DNA from: Choanephora cucurbitarum | Lineage: Eukaryota > Mucoromycota > Mucoromycetes > Mucorales > Choanephoraceae | Direction of reading: 5' to 3' | DNA: 64,000 nucleotides | Assembly (NCBI GenBank): GCA_025331435.1 | Contig: JAIWNI010000028.1 | Coordinates: 186,001-250,000 of the forward strand | Shown here: positions 22,165 through 34,285 of the stretch, one piece after another | How positions within the stretch are numbered: the stretch's first letter is position 1 | Layout: the number at the start of each line of letters is the position of its first letter | Program-made: the position numbers and the translations under genes | Notes under the pieces: model-generated | Seen by the model: the letters and a program-made list of their open reading frames with translations, nothing else | Databases searched by the model: none | What the model was told of the DNA's origin: nothing

Positions 22165-23344
22165 TTATGCGTAGTTGAGTGAGACGCCACTGTCTCTTCT
22201 TGAAGGCAGTGGCCATTCTTGCTGTTTAGGAATTAATAGTTGTGACAAACTAGGCAACACAACCTGATCATTGCGATCGAATACACTGGAAGAAACCCAA
22301 TTGTTGAATGTTTGTTGAGGTGGAAGATGAGAGTATTGTTGATAAGACGAATAGGGCCAGGAAGTGCTTGAAGGAGAAGAAGGACTACTACTGCTCGATG
22401 CATCGTCTTGACTCAAGCAAGGGCTTTCGTACAATGACAAGTCTGGAGTAGGGGGAGACCAGTAAGTGGATGATGATGAATAAACCTGATTGGTTGGTTT
22501 GCTCCCAAAAAAACAATCTGTGCAAGCACATGTTGCTGATGACTTATAAAGTTGAAACTGTTGATGTTGTTCCTGAACCATGACTCGGCGTCTTTCTTCA
22601 ATAAACGGCTGCCATTGAATAGAGGGTCTTCTGCCGTTTACGGTATGATCGCTTTTCATATGCTTTGTCAAGATAGTTTTACGAACAAAGCTCTTTGAAC
22701 AACCATCAAAGGGACATTTGTAAGGTCGCTTTCCGGTATGAGTACGTCTGTCGGATAGAACCATTAAGATTAGAATACATAAGAAAAAATGTCCATTGTT
22801 GTGTTGTCTTTACCTGTGTCTGGCAAGTGAGCTACTGTCACTGAAACTACGATTGCAATTAGGAAATTCGCAGATGTGTGGTCTTTCACCCGAATGGGTG
22901 CGCATATGAACGGTCAAAGCGGAGCGCTATTTAAAAAAAAATCTAAAATTTAGTCTATCTTAATCAAGCAAACAGGTGGTTTTTGCTTTGTTTATTATTT
23001 TCTCTTTTCTTTGTTTTGTTTTCATTTACCTGGATGAAGCTCTTGCCACAGTTTTCTTCTCGACATTTGAATGGTCTAATTGAGGAATTGTCAATAAATA
23101 AATGGCATTGATTGGTGATTTATAGTTTACCTGTCATTAGTATGAATGCGAGAGTGTCGAACAAGGTCAGATCGTCGACCTAATTAAATAGCTTGTTAGT
23201 ACTTCTATTTCTCGTTTTCTGTGTGTGTATGTGTGTGCTGTTTATGTCTTTACCAAATGTCTTTTTGCAATCTTTGAAAGTACATTCGAAAGGCCTTTCA
23301 AAACTAGATGTAGTCTCTTGGTGCACAAGTTCAAGAATTTCCAT
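22165..23344 (-). CDS. C2H2 zinc-finger transcription factor, four fingers
   Basis: Five exons (23344-23254, 23179-23131, 23075-23030, 22926-22814, 22747-22165) give 293 aa. Four tandem C-X4-C-X12-H-X3/4-H fingers span residues about 18-135: CTFKDC...HSRIH, CREENC...HMRTH, CEFPNC...HRRTH, CPFDGC...HMKSDH. The TGERP-type linkers (SGERPH, TGKRPY) indicate sequence-specific DNA binding. Introns cut inside or between fingers. The C-terminal half is Ser/Pro/Gln-rich and ends in '[12 protein letters not shown]', a plausible activation and regulatory segment. The start ATG at 23344 opens [10 protein letters not shown]. The target genes cannot be named from sequence. Confidence 0.82.
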
Positions 23345-23449
23345 GATTGTTAATATTTTGGGTATAAATTCGCTTTTTTTTGTGGTTTCAATGAAGAAGA
23401 CAGATAATTAGTATAAATTCAATTGTCAAGACAACGAATAGTACAGATA

Positions 23450-24060
23450 AAAGAATTTAAAAGCAAAAAAAGAGAGAGAGAGAAAAGGAAGAGAAAAGAA
23501 AAGAAAAAGGCAATAGAATGGGATTGAAGTTAACAAGCTATTTATAAAGAAGATGAGGTTTCTCAATTCTCTGCCTACCTTCGCTTGGCTTTTGTTTTTT
23601 TTCTCTCTCTCTCCTTTTGAGTAATCCCCTAGAGAGTACAACAGAAATTTTATGTTTGTCTCCTGTTTAAACGCGTACTTTATTTGTTAATCAAGAATAA
23701 TTTATAGGCTAAGCTTAATAGGGGAATTCTGGTAAAATTTACAAAAAAAAAAAGGAGTGGTCAGTGTAAATTAAAGTTGATGGAAGATCAACCTCATGTA
23801 TATAGAACAGCATATAAACTCACTTTTACACAGCTATGCGTGCTTCTTTTTTTTTTCAAAGATCAAGTGGTTTGAAAGACTGCTTGCAGAGGATGAATGC
23901 AACGAACACAATCAATTTAGTCTTCAATTTACCTCTCTCTTTCTTTCTCTCTTTCTTAAGCTCCTTTGAGCAGTAAAATGACACATTCAACAGCCTACTC
24001 CTTTTTTCACTCTCTCTCTCTTTCTTTTTCTTTCACTCTCTCTCTCTTTCTCTCTCTGTC
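23450..24060. repeat. CT/GA-rich low-complexity tracts upstream of the zinc-finger gene
   Basis: Strong GAGA/CTCT blocks occur at about 23465-23510, 23600-23620, 23930-23960 and 24010-24060. They are upstream of the minus-strand zinc-finger gene and may form its leader and promoter. No coding frame is supported in this stretch. Confidence 0.6.
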
Positions 24061-24837
24061 TTGATTTGCAAACTTTGGTATTAGGACGATTATATACCAA
24101 AATAAAGGAATGTTAAGTCAATCAACACATTTTGTTTGCCTGCTTTTATACTCCCCCTTTTTTTTTTAGTTGGCTGTCATCGATCGTGTCGCCTTCTGTT
24201 TCACATGCTAAATGCGTGGTTATCATGGTTTTGAAAACCTCTAAATAGCTTTTAACTCCGAGCATGTTGTTCAAGTCTGTTCGCAGTTGCAACTCATACA
24301 GTCAAGTCTATCGAGATTGCCAAAGTTAAAAATAATTAGCTTGAATAGAGAAATGAATTGCCCTTTAGGCTGTAAACAACTGTTGGTAAGTGCTAGATTG
24401 AATTGGTCTGAAAGCGACGACTTATTTGCATTTTTTAATTTAATGCCTAACTATATCACTTCTCTTTCCAAAACCAATGAGTAGTTTTTTTTTCTTTTCG
24501 CAAAGATGGACTTGACAGCCTTTACAGTGAGCGAGAAAAGAAAGTCTATAATTCTAGGACCGTATTTTGACTGATGTTAACGATCCAAACATTGTTTTCG
24601 GGAATATTACCAATAGAGAAAAGTGCTTGAGTGGTAAGCGTCCCAAAAATCTTGTGAATCAGTCCCAACAAAAAAAATTAGCTTGAACATGAAGAGTCGA
24701 GAAAAATCACCTTTTGCAAGAACTACAATAATTTAGCAAGAGAAGCTTTCACCGATTGTATGCTTGAGCAGCTAGCGGAGCGAGGCCTTGTAAGTAGAGT
24801 TGTGAAATACTTGAATAGTAATTGCCGTACGGCCTTG
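24061..24837. other. Intergenic, no recognised gene
   Basis: The small frame at 24287-24484 is Leu-rich but has no match I recognise and no plausible continuation. It may be decayed coding sequence. Confidence 0.35.
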
Positions 24838-25590
24838 AGGTGGTGGTATCTTGACCATCAAATCGAGAAAACTGCTTACAGAAAATCAGAGTAGATTGCT
24901 GGAAGAAGAAGCTCGTTTACGGCTCCGCACAACACAAAGATGGGCGAGCTTGTCAACGGCAACTCACAGCTAGTATCGGATGAAATTACTGACAGCTTAA
25001 TGAAGAGATTTGAAGACCTTAAGATATCAAAATTTCAACAACCATATGAGGAGCATAATACTTATAGCAACCGGAATCCCCCCTTTTTTTCTTGAGGTTG
25101 AAGTGAGATAAGAACGGTTTTCGAAACTGAAAATATCTGATCTAGATCATACTGAAAAGTGCGTTTTTATTGATGTATTTGGTTTCCGCATTAACATGTG
25201 GAGCAACTTGACTAGATCAAAATCGGAAAGTGTTGCCATAGTAAAGCAGTCAAAAACTAGATCACCTTTCCACACTGCTATTGGTACAATGTATTCATTT
25301 GATGTTGTGCATATGATTGTGAGAAAGTCTCCACCAAAAAAAGAGACAGATGCTGCAAAGAAAAAAAATATCCAATAACAGAAAGAGTAGAGCTGCAGCT
25401 GAAGTCGACAGATCTAACCTTTTTATAGAGGATGATGACAGGAGCATTAAGCCAGTAACTAAAGGTACTACATCTGTTCAATTTGTAAAATTTATCGATA
25501 AACTTCTTTGTTTCGCGAAACCGATAAAAGCGCTTTTATTCTCGGAAAGCAACATATTGAATCGGACTCTTGCCCGTAAGGTTACTATTT
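24838..25590 (+). pseudogene. Degenerate DDE transposase, second type
   Basis: Forward frames hold ordered pieces of a fungal DDE-superfamily endonuclease: 'DEITDSLMKRFEDLKISK' (N-terminal helix-turn-helix), 'CVFIDVFGFRINMWSNLTRS' (first catalytic block, FID-x-x-GF), 'KTRSPFHTAIGTMYS', a Lys-rich spacer, then 'KPVTKGTTSVQFVKFIDKLL', which precedes the second catalytic block. The segment after that is lost. Frameshifts near 25060 and 25380 and several stops show it is inactive. It differs in sequence from the copy at 17.6-18.6 kb, so two element families are present. Confidence 0.65.
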
Positions 25591-27820
25591 TAATTGTATC
25601 TTCGTATGCCAACAACTTGTTATAGGTGAATCAAAAAAGGTATAGGAGCTGCGTGTAAAACAAACGAGTCGAATTAATTGGTCTATCAGTCTAATACCAA
25701 TTGATTCTGTAGGCGTATATGCATTTGCTTTTTTTTTCCATTTGATAGCGTTTGAATGCGAAAGGTTTGAGGTTTAGTTGACGTTACAGGGTTAGCTTCA
25801 AAAGAATAGCTTCTCAGGCCTTGTGGAGAGGCACTAGCACACTTTCCTCTCCTTCCAGCAAAGAGAGATGAGCAAAAACCCATGTTTGTATAGAGATGTT
25901 GATATACTATAACTGTTCACTAGACTCTTACAAAATTTAGAAGTTGGGTATATTGGTCTTTCATTCCATTTGAACCTTTGCGGTGTGGCTTTAAAATTGT
26001 GTTGGATAAAGTAGAGTATAGTAAAATGTTACTTGTACTTTCTCTTATGCATTATCTATCTGTCCAAAATCAAGTAAATTTCGTCTTCCAAAATGTGGAT
26101 CAATTTTAGATATTTTAATTTACCGCACTGTAAATGACAACGTTCATCACTCTATCACCGTGCACTCAAAAAATAAGCTTGTCAAGCTTATTTTATTTTA
26201 TTTTTTATGTTCGAGATTGACAACTTGGCTTATTTCTAATTACTTGACCCCTTCTTTTAAATCCAAAACAATAAATAGCGTTTCTTAAAACACTGTTATA
26301 GGAAAACAAGATTCATCGAGAACATAAGGGGATATTTTGCTAGGGAGAAAAGAAAAAAAGAGAGACAAACTCCTATTTTTATAAAAATATAGCTTAAGAG
26401 TGAGTAACCTTATTATCATATGTCTTGTAAAATAAAATCGATTTTCATTTATTGCAGTGTCAATTTATCACAATCGTATCGTTTCATTTGTTTAATTTTG
26501 ACGAGTTTTAAGCCCTTTTTCTTAGCCTTTCCTATGTGCATCAGTCTATAAATATCTTTTACCTTGTAATGACACATATTCATACATATACACCTATGTA
26601 CATTGATATTAAGATAATAACACTAAAGTCTAGCTCAAAAATGAAAAAGGGAGCCTGAGCATATAGAGTGACAAGGAGCCCTAAAAGCAAAGAGAAGGAG
26701 AAGATAGCTTATCATCATTTCATTTTGTTATAAGTAACCTAACTGAGTATACTCAGCTTCATACTAAAGAACTACAGTTATACTAAACAGATTTTTATGA
26801 AACAATCAACTCACTGCAAAAGATTCATTGTATAATATGCTACTTATAATTATTGCTTTTTCTTTTCTACAAAGCTAAAATAAAATTGCAGTAACAAGCA
26901 GATGAATGCATTCCTATGCTTAATGCGGGGAGGTAATCATGCATCGATAATTGGTTCATCTTGTGCGCACTGATAAACATCTTAAAAAAAGGAGGATTTG
27001 ATGTCCTATGATAATTAATGCTCAACTTAGGAGAACCCGAAATAAACACGACTTTGCGAACCAGAAGGATTTAATAACGTTTTTGTTACAAAAAAAAATC
27101 GGGCGTAAATTCTTATAAAGTCTATACAGTCCTCTCCCTCATTCTTTTTTTACGTCTACAACATCGAAAACAAATTGACGCTTCACAGACAATGCATGCA
27201 CCCTAAAATTCGTTGGTTTCTTTATTTCATTTAACACAGATTATGCGGAGAAGTTAACAAGCTACTCTTGGCAGCAAGAAATACTGCTAGAAATCTGGAC
27301 CAGATATATAAAAACCACAAGGTTAAGCTTGCTCTTCTTCTTTTTTTTTTGTTTGCCGTGGGTTCGTATTGGTCCCATACGAAGAGACGAAAGAGAGAGA
27401 GAAAAGAGAATAGGGTTGTGCGCTTTATTACAGAAGAAGACTTCATGTTAAAGACTATTAAAGGGATCACTATGTAAATGTAAGGGTACTAGAAAAGAGG
27501 GGGAAGCTAGTTTTTTAGGCTTTATTTTATTGCGGAGAACTATCATATCTCTCCATAAAAAAAGTAATGAAGATCTGTATTGGAATTCAAACTTTTTTCT
27601 TTATACAAAAAGGCAGAAGTGACATGAAATACGTCAGATATTAAAGTATTAGTATCAACTATTTGACATTGTTTATCGATTAGTTTTTCACCAAATGACC
27701 TATTCATAAGAAAGAAATAAGCAAGCAGAATAAAGTAAAGAACTAGTCATTGCTGTTCTTTTTTTGGCTGATTACAGAGCTTAGATCACTCTCTCACTAT
27801 ATGCATTAAAAATTCCTCTC

Positions 27821-27868
27821 TGTCTTCCTGTTCTGTCTTCCTGTTCTGTCTTCCTGTTCTGTCTTTCT
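27821..27868. repeat. 13-bp minisatellite
   Basis: Three perfect tandem copies of TGTCTTCCTGTTC followed by a partial unit. Confidence 0.85.
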
Positions 27869-29547
27869 ATCTGCTGTTCTGTCAAATTTGTTGTTACCTA
27901 TTAGCCATTCAAGCATGTTCTTTGAGATCACTGTTTGTCCATTAACAAAGATTTAACAAAACATTTCTTTTCTTTGTTTGATTAAGTTTTTCTGGGGAAA
28001 GAAAGGAAAGGGATAAGTTAGGAGCATTCTAGTATCTTGAGGCTAAATAAAAAAAAATAGGCTAAAATGGATTGAGCCCCGTATCCAAGTATACACATTT
28101 TTCAGATGTAAGTAGTCTTTGAGAGATTACTATCTTAATTAAGTCCATCCATCATTTTTTTAACATTTTGATTAGACTTGCCTAAAAGTAAAAAAAATCA
28201 GAATGGAAGAATAAAGAAATTAAAGTTAGGAGGTTTCGTTTAGCAATGAGTATCGTTTCAAAAAGTATAAAATTAGCTTGAGTTTTCGAATTTATTGGTG
28301 AGCGTTCGTTTTTTTTGACTATGTTGTTTGCTACTTTGTCAGGTTGTGTCCCTCATTGCTAACATGCATACAGGCTTAAAAATCAAAAATAGAATAAACC
28401 TTTAAACAAATCTGCGTTAAAATAAACTATGTATTTCTAAATACCCAAAGAAAAAGTAGCTCTTTCCTGACGTTTTCAAAAACTATTTGATGACTATGCT
28501 GCTTTTTCTGTACAGGAATGTCCGTAGGGTGAAGCGTTTAATGTGTCAGTACTCTAAGGAAACAAACCTTGTAAATAATCCGAATATCAAAGCAAGAACC
28601 AAATTTGCTATTGCAGGAACTAGTATACCTTTGTCTTCTATAAAAGACAAACGCATTAGACCTAAGTGCATGCTATAAAGCTTCATTATCTATTATACGT
28701 GCTATTCTTTGAACTAAATGGACTAACTTTAATCACTTTCAATCATCAATTCGCAACACCGTACTACTAACAACCGATGTATCTAGTGTATTATAGGAAG
28801 ATAAGGAAGCTAAAGTTAACAAATTTCGGAAAGCTCATAGATCAACAAAAAGGGTCAAGAACCCAAGTTAAAATGATCTGTGAAACATGCAGGTAACTAG
28901 AAAGAAATCATGCTTCAAGCCCCTAAGTTTTTCTAACCGATACAAGGCTGTATATTATTACCTTGAACAACTTCAGCAAGGCTTATAAATTCGACTGTTC
29001 GTGTGAAACTATGTTTTCGTTTGTGTTAGCGTTCCATTCCTTTTCTCCAAAAAATTGAAGGAAATAATCAGCGCAATCGATACGAATAAGAACCGTCTTC
29101 TAATTCTCAACCCAAGCTATTCTAGTTACAGTTGCAGCAAGTGGTGTTTAGTTATCAACATGAAGTCAGACAAGTGCAATCAAAAGTATGACCTATCTGT
29201 AATAATCACACTTTTGCAAAAGACTTAAGTAAGGAAGCCTGACCTTATTAAGTCCTGTATATCCCTCAGACCATGTTTTTTTTTCTTAACAAAGTAGTAA
29301 TATGAGAAACTGATACACTAGCAAATAATTGTAGTGAGGGGAAAACAATAAAAGAGTACATACCTTGATAAAAAAAAGGGAATCAGATAACAATTATTCT
29401 GCTCATTTCATTTCTAAGAAAGAGAAGTCTAATTAATGGTGTATGAATATAACACCTGCGGGATTGAAAGATATTGACCAGCACTTTATTACCTTGCTAG
29501 CTGCTTCAGAAGGCATACATTTTTGCGCCAGTGTTACTTTTTTAAAG

Positions 29548-29712
29548 ATACGATGGTCGCTGTATTTGAGAGTGTTCACGCTCTTGAGAAATGCATTTTT
29601 GTATTGAACATACTCTTAAATACAATGTCACTTCAGCGCTTGGGGGTAATTTTCAATTTAAAAGATTGCACTGTTATATCAAGCGTTTTCTTGAATTAAG
29701 CGACTACTGTAT
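29548..29712. repeat. TACAGTAGTCGC-family MITE with insertion
   Basis: The left part 'GGTCGCTGTATTTGAGAGTG', then 'TTGAACATACTCTTAAATA', then about 70 bp of unrelated sequence, then the right terminus 'AAGCGACTACTGTA'. The order and ends match the copies near 1.0 and 38.6 kb. Confidence 0.5.
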
Positions 29713-29946
29713 ATCCTAGTACAAAGACTACAAGTATCATAATCAAACAAGCATTGTTATAAATGTAATTGTATCATGCCTTAAGAAAAGGTCGGATAGA
29801 AAAACTATCAAGCTAGCAATCTGTTGGCCAATAAATTATTATTATTGCTTACATCCAATATGAAGCGGCTTGCGTATGTTATTGAAGTAATCAAAGCGAT
29901 AAGTGTATCTCCAATTATAACACTAGGAATATTTTTAGCCTTTACC

Positions 29947-30512
29947 TTAAAGACCTTCAGTTACACACAGCTGATCTCCAGACAAGACAGAATATTAGCG
30001 CCGGCAGATATATAGTACCTAATAAAGTAGCAGCAGTGGTACCAAACAGCCAGTTTGTATTTGAAAGTACAGATCAGAAGTGACAGTGATACATACAGCT
30101 CGAAAATAGTAGTTTTAGTGACACACGGTACAAAAAGAGAATCAGTGATCCTTCTTATTAAGGTCTTTTTGCATATATATTGTCTAGCATTCTTTATCTA
30201 GTCACTGTAAACAACAATATGAATTGAAACCTCTACTCTGTCTCAACAGCTTTACAGGTTGTTCATGAAAACGACTAACAAAATGAATGTCCGAACATTG
30301 CTTATCAGGTACATTACAAAAAAACAAAAAACAGGTACCATCATTACTACTATTTTCGAGCTGTATGTATCACTGTCACTTCTGATCTGTACTTTCAAAT
30401 ACAAACTGGCTGTTTGGTACCACTGCTGCTACTTTATTAGGTACTATATATCTGCCGGCGCTAATATTCTGTCTTGTCTGGAGATCAGCTGTGTGTAACT
30501 GAAGGTCTTTAA
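29947..30512. mobile_element. Foldback/MITE element with 167-nt arms and TTAA ends
   Basis: The left arm (29947-30113) and right arm (30346-30512) are almost exact reverse complements, with a 232-nt unrelated centre. The element begins TTAAAGACCTTCAG and ends CTGAAGGTCTTTAA, so both ends carry TTAA, the target used by piggyBac-type transposases. No transposase gene lies inside; frames in the arms are by-products of the inverted repeat. It is probably a non-autonomous element. The high arm identity suggests recent origin or arm correction. Confidence 0.8.
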
Positions 30513-31178
30513 GAGAACTGTTTCTTGAATCATTATAGTCAAAGCACCAGATACATTATCAAAATAAAATCAGGTAATCTGTAAAACTATAAATGGATTG
30601 ATCCAAGAAAATGAAGAAGTACCATAAGAGCAGCAATGTGAGCTCATGGAAAGAAAGCAACTGTTAATGGGTAAATTCTCTCGAATATGTCAATATATAA
30701 CCTTTTAAGATCGCTTTTGTCTATGAAATTGCATTGCTTGAATCTCTTGTGAAATAAAAATTGGTTGCTCCTACTAGACAGATTGCTTGATCGCAACATT
30801 CACTATGTCAATGCTTGTAAAAAAATCGTAGCTTTCTAAAAAAAAAAGGGGGGGGGGTGAGGGCACCTATATTTCAGGGACTCTATGCATTATTTTTGGT
30901 AATCCTTATGGCTTCAACAGTCATTCTAAATGTCAAGTCATCAGTTACTTCTCAGACTTTATCTAGTTTTTTTTTCTGCATAAAACCCTGTTTGTAAGTG
31001 TCAAATTAAAGGTCCGGATGTACTTTTTTTTTTACATGACAAGTTGCCCAATCTTGCTTGTCGATAGCCTTTATCCATCTTACTAAAACCACAAATAGAA
31101 ATTACACGTGGAATTCACTTATTTTGTGTCACTCTGCATCTCCTTTCTTTTTTTCTTTTCTTACTTAGAGCTTCTTTT

Positions 31179-31211
<33 letters not shown>

Positions 31212-31251
31212 CTTCTTCTTTTATACAACTTAACTACCTAATATAATTCTA
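30513..31251. other. Intergenic upstream of septin
   Basis: No gene. Contains a G-run with A-run at about 30838-30858 and a C/T-rich promoter tract directly upstream of the septin ATG. Confidence 0.5.
31179..31203. repeat. (CT)n microsatellite in septin promoter
   Basis: About twelve CT dinucleotides 50 bp before the septin ATG, embedded in a larger pyrimidine tract (about 31140-31220). Probably part of the core promoter. Confidence 0.8.
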
Positions 31252-32605
31252 ATGTCTACCTCTGCAGTCTCGACACCTACTACCGAACAAAACAATCAGT
31301 TTGTCCCTGAGGTAAACCATAAATCTTTCTTGTTTTTTTGACATAGACTAAAACAAGAAGGAAACGTTCATATACTATTAGACAGCATTAAACGGTTATG
31401 TTGGTTTCGATACAATTACGCAACAAATCGAAAGAAAACTTTTGAAGAAGGGTTTTCAGTTCAACGTGATGGTTGTTGGTAAGAGAATTTGAGGATCGAG
31501 ATCACAAGCATGACTAAAAATTGTTTGCAAGGTCAATCGGGTCTTGGTAAATCTACACTCATCAATACCATTTTCGCTTCACACTTGATTGACAGCAAAG
31601 GAAGAGTGGAGCCTGCTGATTTGTCTGAGCAAACAACCGAGATTGAGGCTGTTGCACACAGTATGTAACTATTTTTGCGCATGTATGACTTATTATTAAC
31701 AACAACATATAGCTATTATCGAAAATGGCGTCCGCTTAAGATTAAACATTGTTGATACTCCTGGTTATGGCGACCAAGTAAACAACGACAATTGGTAGGA
31801 TGAAAACAGTGGTTCTTTCTTCCTGTTTGATACTAATTTTCTTAAAATTAGTTGGGAACCTATTATCAAATATATCAAAGATCAACACTCAGCTTATCTT
31901 CGTAAAGAGCTAACAGCTAAGCGTGAACGTTATATTGTTGACACTCGTATTCACTGTTGTCTTTTCTTCATCACACCTTCTGGCCATTCGTGAGTCTATT
32001 ATCATTTTCTCCTTTTTTCTGGTAGTATTAACTCTCCTCTTTTTGTTATGACATAGTCTTAAACCAATTGACGTGGTTGTCCTCAAAAAGCTTTCGGAGG
32101 TTGTCAATGTTGTACCTGTCATTGCCAAATCTGATTCGCTCACACCTGAAGAACGTGATGCCTTTAAGCAAAGAGTAGGTGGATAAAAAAACAAAGCTCA
32201 TCAAAAGCGGACCCTAATCTTTTAATTATCTAGATCAAGGCTGAGTTGAGTTTCCATAATATCAGATTATATCCCTATGAAAGTGAAGAAGACGAAGAGC
32301 AAGAAAAGGCTTTAAATGAAAGTATTTGGGAACTAATTCCTTTTGCTATCGTTGGTTCTGAGCGTAACGTAGTAGTTGAAGGTAAAGCAGTTCGTGGTAG
32401 AAAGACACGTTGGGGTGCGATTAACGTAGAAGATCCTGCTCACTGTGAATTCATTCATTTGAGAAACTTCTTGACAAGAACACACTTGCAAGATTTGATT
32501 GAAACAACAGCTATGATTCATTATGAAACTTTCCGTGCTAAGCAATTGATGGCTATTAAAGAATCAACACAGTTTCAACAAAAGCCTGAAACTGCTTCAG
32601 AATAA
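31252..32605 (+). CDS. CDC10: Septin, Cdc10/AspD type
   Basis: Seven exons (31252-31311, 31382-31478, 31532-31660, 31713-31794, 31852-31989, 32057-32174, 32234-32605) give 331 aa. Septins are filament-forming GTPases at the cell cortex and at sites of septation and branching. GTP-binding motifs: G1 'GQSGLGKST' (interrupted after its first base by intron 2), G3 'DTPGYGD', G4 'AKSD'. The phosphoinositide-binding basic stretch 'ERKLLKKGF' precedes G1. The septin-unique element 'GRKTRWGAINVE' and the 'HCEFIHLRNFLTRTHLQDLIE' block are intact. The protein stops shortly after 'FRAKQLMAIKE', with no C-terminal coiled coil, which marks the Cdc10 group. Intron positions and phases are consistent throughout. 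Confidence 0.92.
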
Positions 32606-33059
32606 ATAAACTAACATTATCTCCAAATGCTATCTTCATGAGCTTTATTTTCATGACTTATTGACTGGCTTTTTCTTATCAGAAAGAGTCTATCCGAAGG
32701 AGAACAAGGATAAACGAGGCTTTTGGAAGACAAATTTTCTAGTTGTCTAAAAGACATCATTTGCTCTTTAAATGATTATGAGTATTGTACTCATGCTCAA
32801 ATAAACGATAACAACTTGTAATTTAAGTGAGACAAAATACAACCCTTATTAAGGTGAAGAGAAAAAGTATTAAACACTCTTTCATGTTTGACTAGGATTT
32901 TAAATCCATTAGCTAACTGCTGCAAATGCCACAATGAGTAATTAGACATCAGCCCTACAGCGTTTATGATAAAGTCAATGGTAGAAAAGGTTTGTTTATG
33001 GCTCTTCGTTTTAACAGAGTTTTTAATAAATTTCTACTTGAATAATTTCTCTGTATGCA
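32606..33059. other. Intergenic 3' of septin
   Basis: About 450 bp with no gene or clear repeat; ends at the Helitron remnant. Confidence 0.4.
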
Positions 33060-34285
33060 ATGCCATCACTATTTACGTGGTGCTTCGTATAATCGCTACA
33101 GTATAATTCTTCAACGAGACTTGGCATAATTGCTTCAACAAAAATTTTAGTCATCGTGCTGACAGACATCATAATCACTCCCGTAAAATATCCCGTCTCT
33201 GCAGATTAAACCCTCGCAAACAAGTCGATAACGATGTTCAAATTGAAAATATTCAGCATGCAATGAACCCAATCATTCGCATCGAACTTTTGCTGGATGT
33301 AAACTGAATCCATGTAATATGAACTTGAAAGTGAATGAAGATATTCCTTCTCGAGAAATATTCTCAAGTTGTGGAAGCGAAAATTATTCTAGATTTTGCC
33401 CTCTCAACGCCCAATTCACCAGAAACATTGGCAGGGATTTGCGTGTAGTACCTTTTGGCTGATATGAACTTGGTTCAATGAGTTGTGTTTGTAGTCACTG
33501 TGGCGCTTTGATATGGGTTCAGGAAAGAATTTCCAATCCTTTAGCTCATCAAGCTGTGGTCAATCACATGATTCATGAACCCTGTGGTATAATTAATCCT
33601 GAAGCAGTCTGTATGGATGCACTTTATGGATCCACAAAAAAAAAGTACTAAAAGACTTTTCTAACCAAACGACTGTCAATCAAGAAGATGGCTATCCTAT
33701 TTATAGAAGAAGAAACAACGGAGTTACAGTTGCAAAGACCGTAAATAGACATACCTACTACATTGATAATCGTTGGGTCGTACCACGCAATCTGTACCTT
33801 GCTATTAAATTCGATGCACACATTAACGTTGAGATATGCTCATCCGTTAATAGCATAAAATATGTGTACAAGTACGTATATAAAGGTCATGATCGGGCTT
33901 CACTATCAGTTGAACAAAACGACGAAGTATGCTCGTTCATTGACGCTAGGTAAGTGTCTGCTCCTGAAGCATGTTGGGGAACATTTTCATTCCCAATGCA
34001 TAAAGAATTTTCCCATCATCAATGCTTGGCAATTCATCTTGAAGGTGAGGCTTCGGCCTACTTCAATGAGAATGAAGATATCCGTGATGTTTTGAGACGA
34101 GCTGAACAGCAAGATACAACACTGACCAGTTGGATCAAAACCAACCAAGTCGATCCTGATGCCAGATCGATCTCATACCCCAACTTTCCTGAGCAGTATG
34201 TTTGGTATGCATCTGGAAAACCCGAATATGGGAGAAGCGTTAATGTGGATTCGGTACAACAATTGGTAGAATATATTCTGTTATT
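33060..34285 (+). pseudogene. Truncated Helitron Rep/helicase remnant
   Basis: Broken frames match the Helitron protein at 53.9-58.5 kb in order: a zinc-knuckle-like piece 'CNEPNHSHRTFAGC', 'GSMSCVCSHCGALIWVQER', then a jump to 'NHMIHEPCGIINPEAVCMDA', 'YVYKYVYKGHDRASLSVEQN' and 'APEACWGTFSFPMHKEF...YPNFPEQYVW', ending at a GTTIGRIYSV-like stretch near 34270. Compared with the larger copy, the segment equivalent to about 54.2-55.7 kb is missing, which removes the HUH part of the Rep domain; the whole PIF1 helicase domain is also gone. Stops and frameshifts are frequent. It is fused at its 3' end to catalase sequence. Confidence 0.75.

Larger units (their letters stand above)
25591..29946. other. 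Large gene-poor region
   Basis: About 4.3 kb without a supportable gene. It contains A/T-rich spacer, a 13-bp minisatellite (27821-27868), a short palindrome around 26167-26197 and a MITE copy (29548-29712). Overlapping frames at 27231-27477 on both strands and at 28487-28678 show no recognised family. The minus frame 25686-25883 has no ATG-led conserved protein. Confidence 0.5.

Noticed and set aside
21841..22216. Minus-strand hydrophobic frames between the coiled-coil and zinc-finger genes
   Set aside because: Low-complexity Phe/Leu/Ser translations of A/G-rich 3' sequence, overlapping each other in different frames.
25686..25883. Minus frame containing 'GRRGKCASASPQGLRSYSFE'
   Set aside because: Composition is protein-like and might derive from a repeat, but no start, family or neighbour supports a gene.
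27231..27477. Overlapping open frames on both strands
   Set aside because: Neither has an ATG-led conserved sequence; mutual antisense openness in A/T-rich DNA is expected by chance.
29824..30498. Two small open frames within the foldback element
   Set aside because: They read the two arms of the same inverted repeat; not independent genes.
33862..34095. Frame opening MCTSTYIKV
   Set aside because: Out-of-frame reading of the Helitron remnant; the true frame matches the YVYKYVYKG region.
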